This document shows, piece after piece, positions 16,564-16,840 of a DNA stretch of 16,840 nucleotides. Origin of the DNA: Deltaproteobacteria bacterium (lineage in GTDB: Bacteria > Desulfobacterota > Syntrophia > Syntrophales > Smithellaceae); contig SBEK01000083.1 in NCBI GenBank assembly GCA_009668925.1, positions 1 to 16,840 on the forward strand, given 5' to 3'. The notes beneath the pieces were generated by a model. The model did no database searches, had not been told where the DNA came from, and worked only from the letters and a program-made list of their open reading frames with translations. The position numbers and the translations under genes are program-made. Position 1 is the stretch's first letter; the number at the start of each line of letters is the position of its first letter.

Positions 16564-16840
16564 TCATCCACGCTGCAAATCCTGCATCCTTGCCGTCAGA
16601 GAACCCGACTGACTTTCTTGCCTCTTCCAGGATTGCAACTCGCGTGCCACCCTGTCCGGAGCGTCGGGAAGGCGATCACCACCGGCCAGGGCTCTCCGGG
16701 CGGCAAAAACCCTGCTGCGAAAAAACGACTCCGGCGTCATCGCCGGATGGAGCGCGAAGGTCCGTTGGGGCGCAAAACGCAGGCGACGACGGCCACAGGC
16801 GGCGGCGACGCTTGTGTCATAGAGGAGCGACTGAAATGTC
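16564..16840 (-). CDS. Partial ORF running off the right edge (C-terminus only)
   Basis: Reading from the right edge, 91 codons are open before a TGA (16564-16566). No family is recognised. The sequence has an Arg/Ala-rich helical segment (TPESFFRSRVFAARRALAGG) and a polar C-terminus, with GC-rich third positions like its neighbours. Both other minus-strand frames stop earlier in this stretch. It ends 42 bp before the RsbRD-like gene and may be the preceding gene of the same transcript. The start is outside the window. It could be a chance frame. Confidence 0.45.
   Translation of the reverse strand, partial: TFQSLLYDTSVAAACGRRRLRFAPQRTFALHPAMTPESFFRSRVFAARRALAGGDRLPDAPDRVARELQSWKRQESQSGSLTARMQDLQRG

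Overview
The window looks like a chromosomal segment of a Gram-negative anaerobe, most likely a Desulfobacterota/Deltaproteobacteria relative (inference). The grounds are a multihaem periplasmic cytochrome, an N-type rotary ATPase operon, outer-membrane/lipoprotein genes, moderately high GC, and numerous short palindromic repeats between genes. No rRNA, tRNA, CRISPR array or intact insertion sequence was seen.

Left part (1-4185): a two-gene minus-strand cassette encodes two secreted DUF4398-type helical proteins, the second carrying a coiled coil and an OmpA-like peptidoglycan-binding domain. It is followed by a minus-strand pair (TIGR01777-type SDR epimerase, PNPOx-fold flavoprotein) and a divergent outer-membrane lipocalin (Blc type). 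A repeat-rich non-coding stretch (4186-4758) comes next.

Middle (4759-8000): a strong terminator, then an octahaem cytochrome c nitrite reductase (seven CXXCH plus one CXXCK, and a Tyr-x-Cys pair as in the Thioalkalivibrio enzyme), on the minus strand. It diverges from a membrane-anchored PAS/histidine-kinase-like protein whose phospho-acceptor His is replaced by Lys. The shared 355-bp gap holds a good promoter for the reductase, with an inverted repeat centred exactly on its -10 box.

Right part (8001-16521): a complete minus-strand N-ATPase operon in the diagnostic order atpD-C-Q-R-B-E-F-A-G, with no delta gene, the extra membrane genes atpQ and atpR, and a long b subunit. It is preceded by a gene resembling the RsbRD N-terminal sensor domain, whose stop codon lies inside the atpD ribosome binding site. 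It is followed by a cytidylate-kinase-like protein with an N-terminal four-Cys cluster and a small helical protein. Repeats sit in two of its gaps: a structured ~124-bp element plus a 20-bp perfect palindrome between atpC and atpQ, and a heptad-repeat hairpin between atpF and atpA. The rotor c subunit keeps Glu63, Ser64 and Tyr68, but has Met30 at the usual helix-1 Gln/Glu ion-ligand position, which bears on whether the machine moves Na+ or H+. A partial ORF on the minus strand runs off the right edge.

Together the window pairs a nitrite/nitrogen-oxide detoxifying or respiratory cytochrome with its likely divergent sensor, and an ion-pumping N-ATPase flanked by possible regulatory proteins. 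The regulatory links are inferences from gene order.
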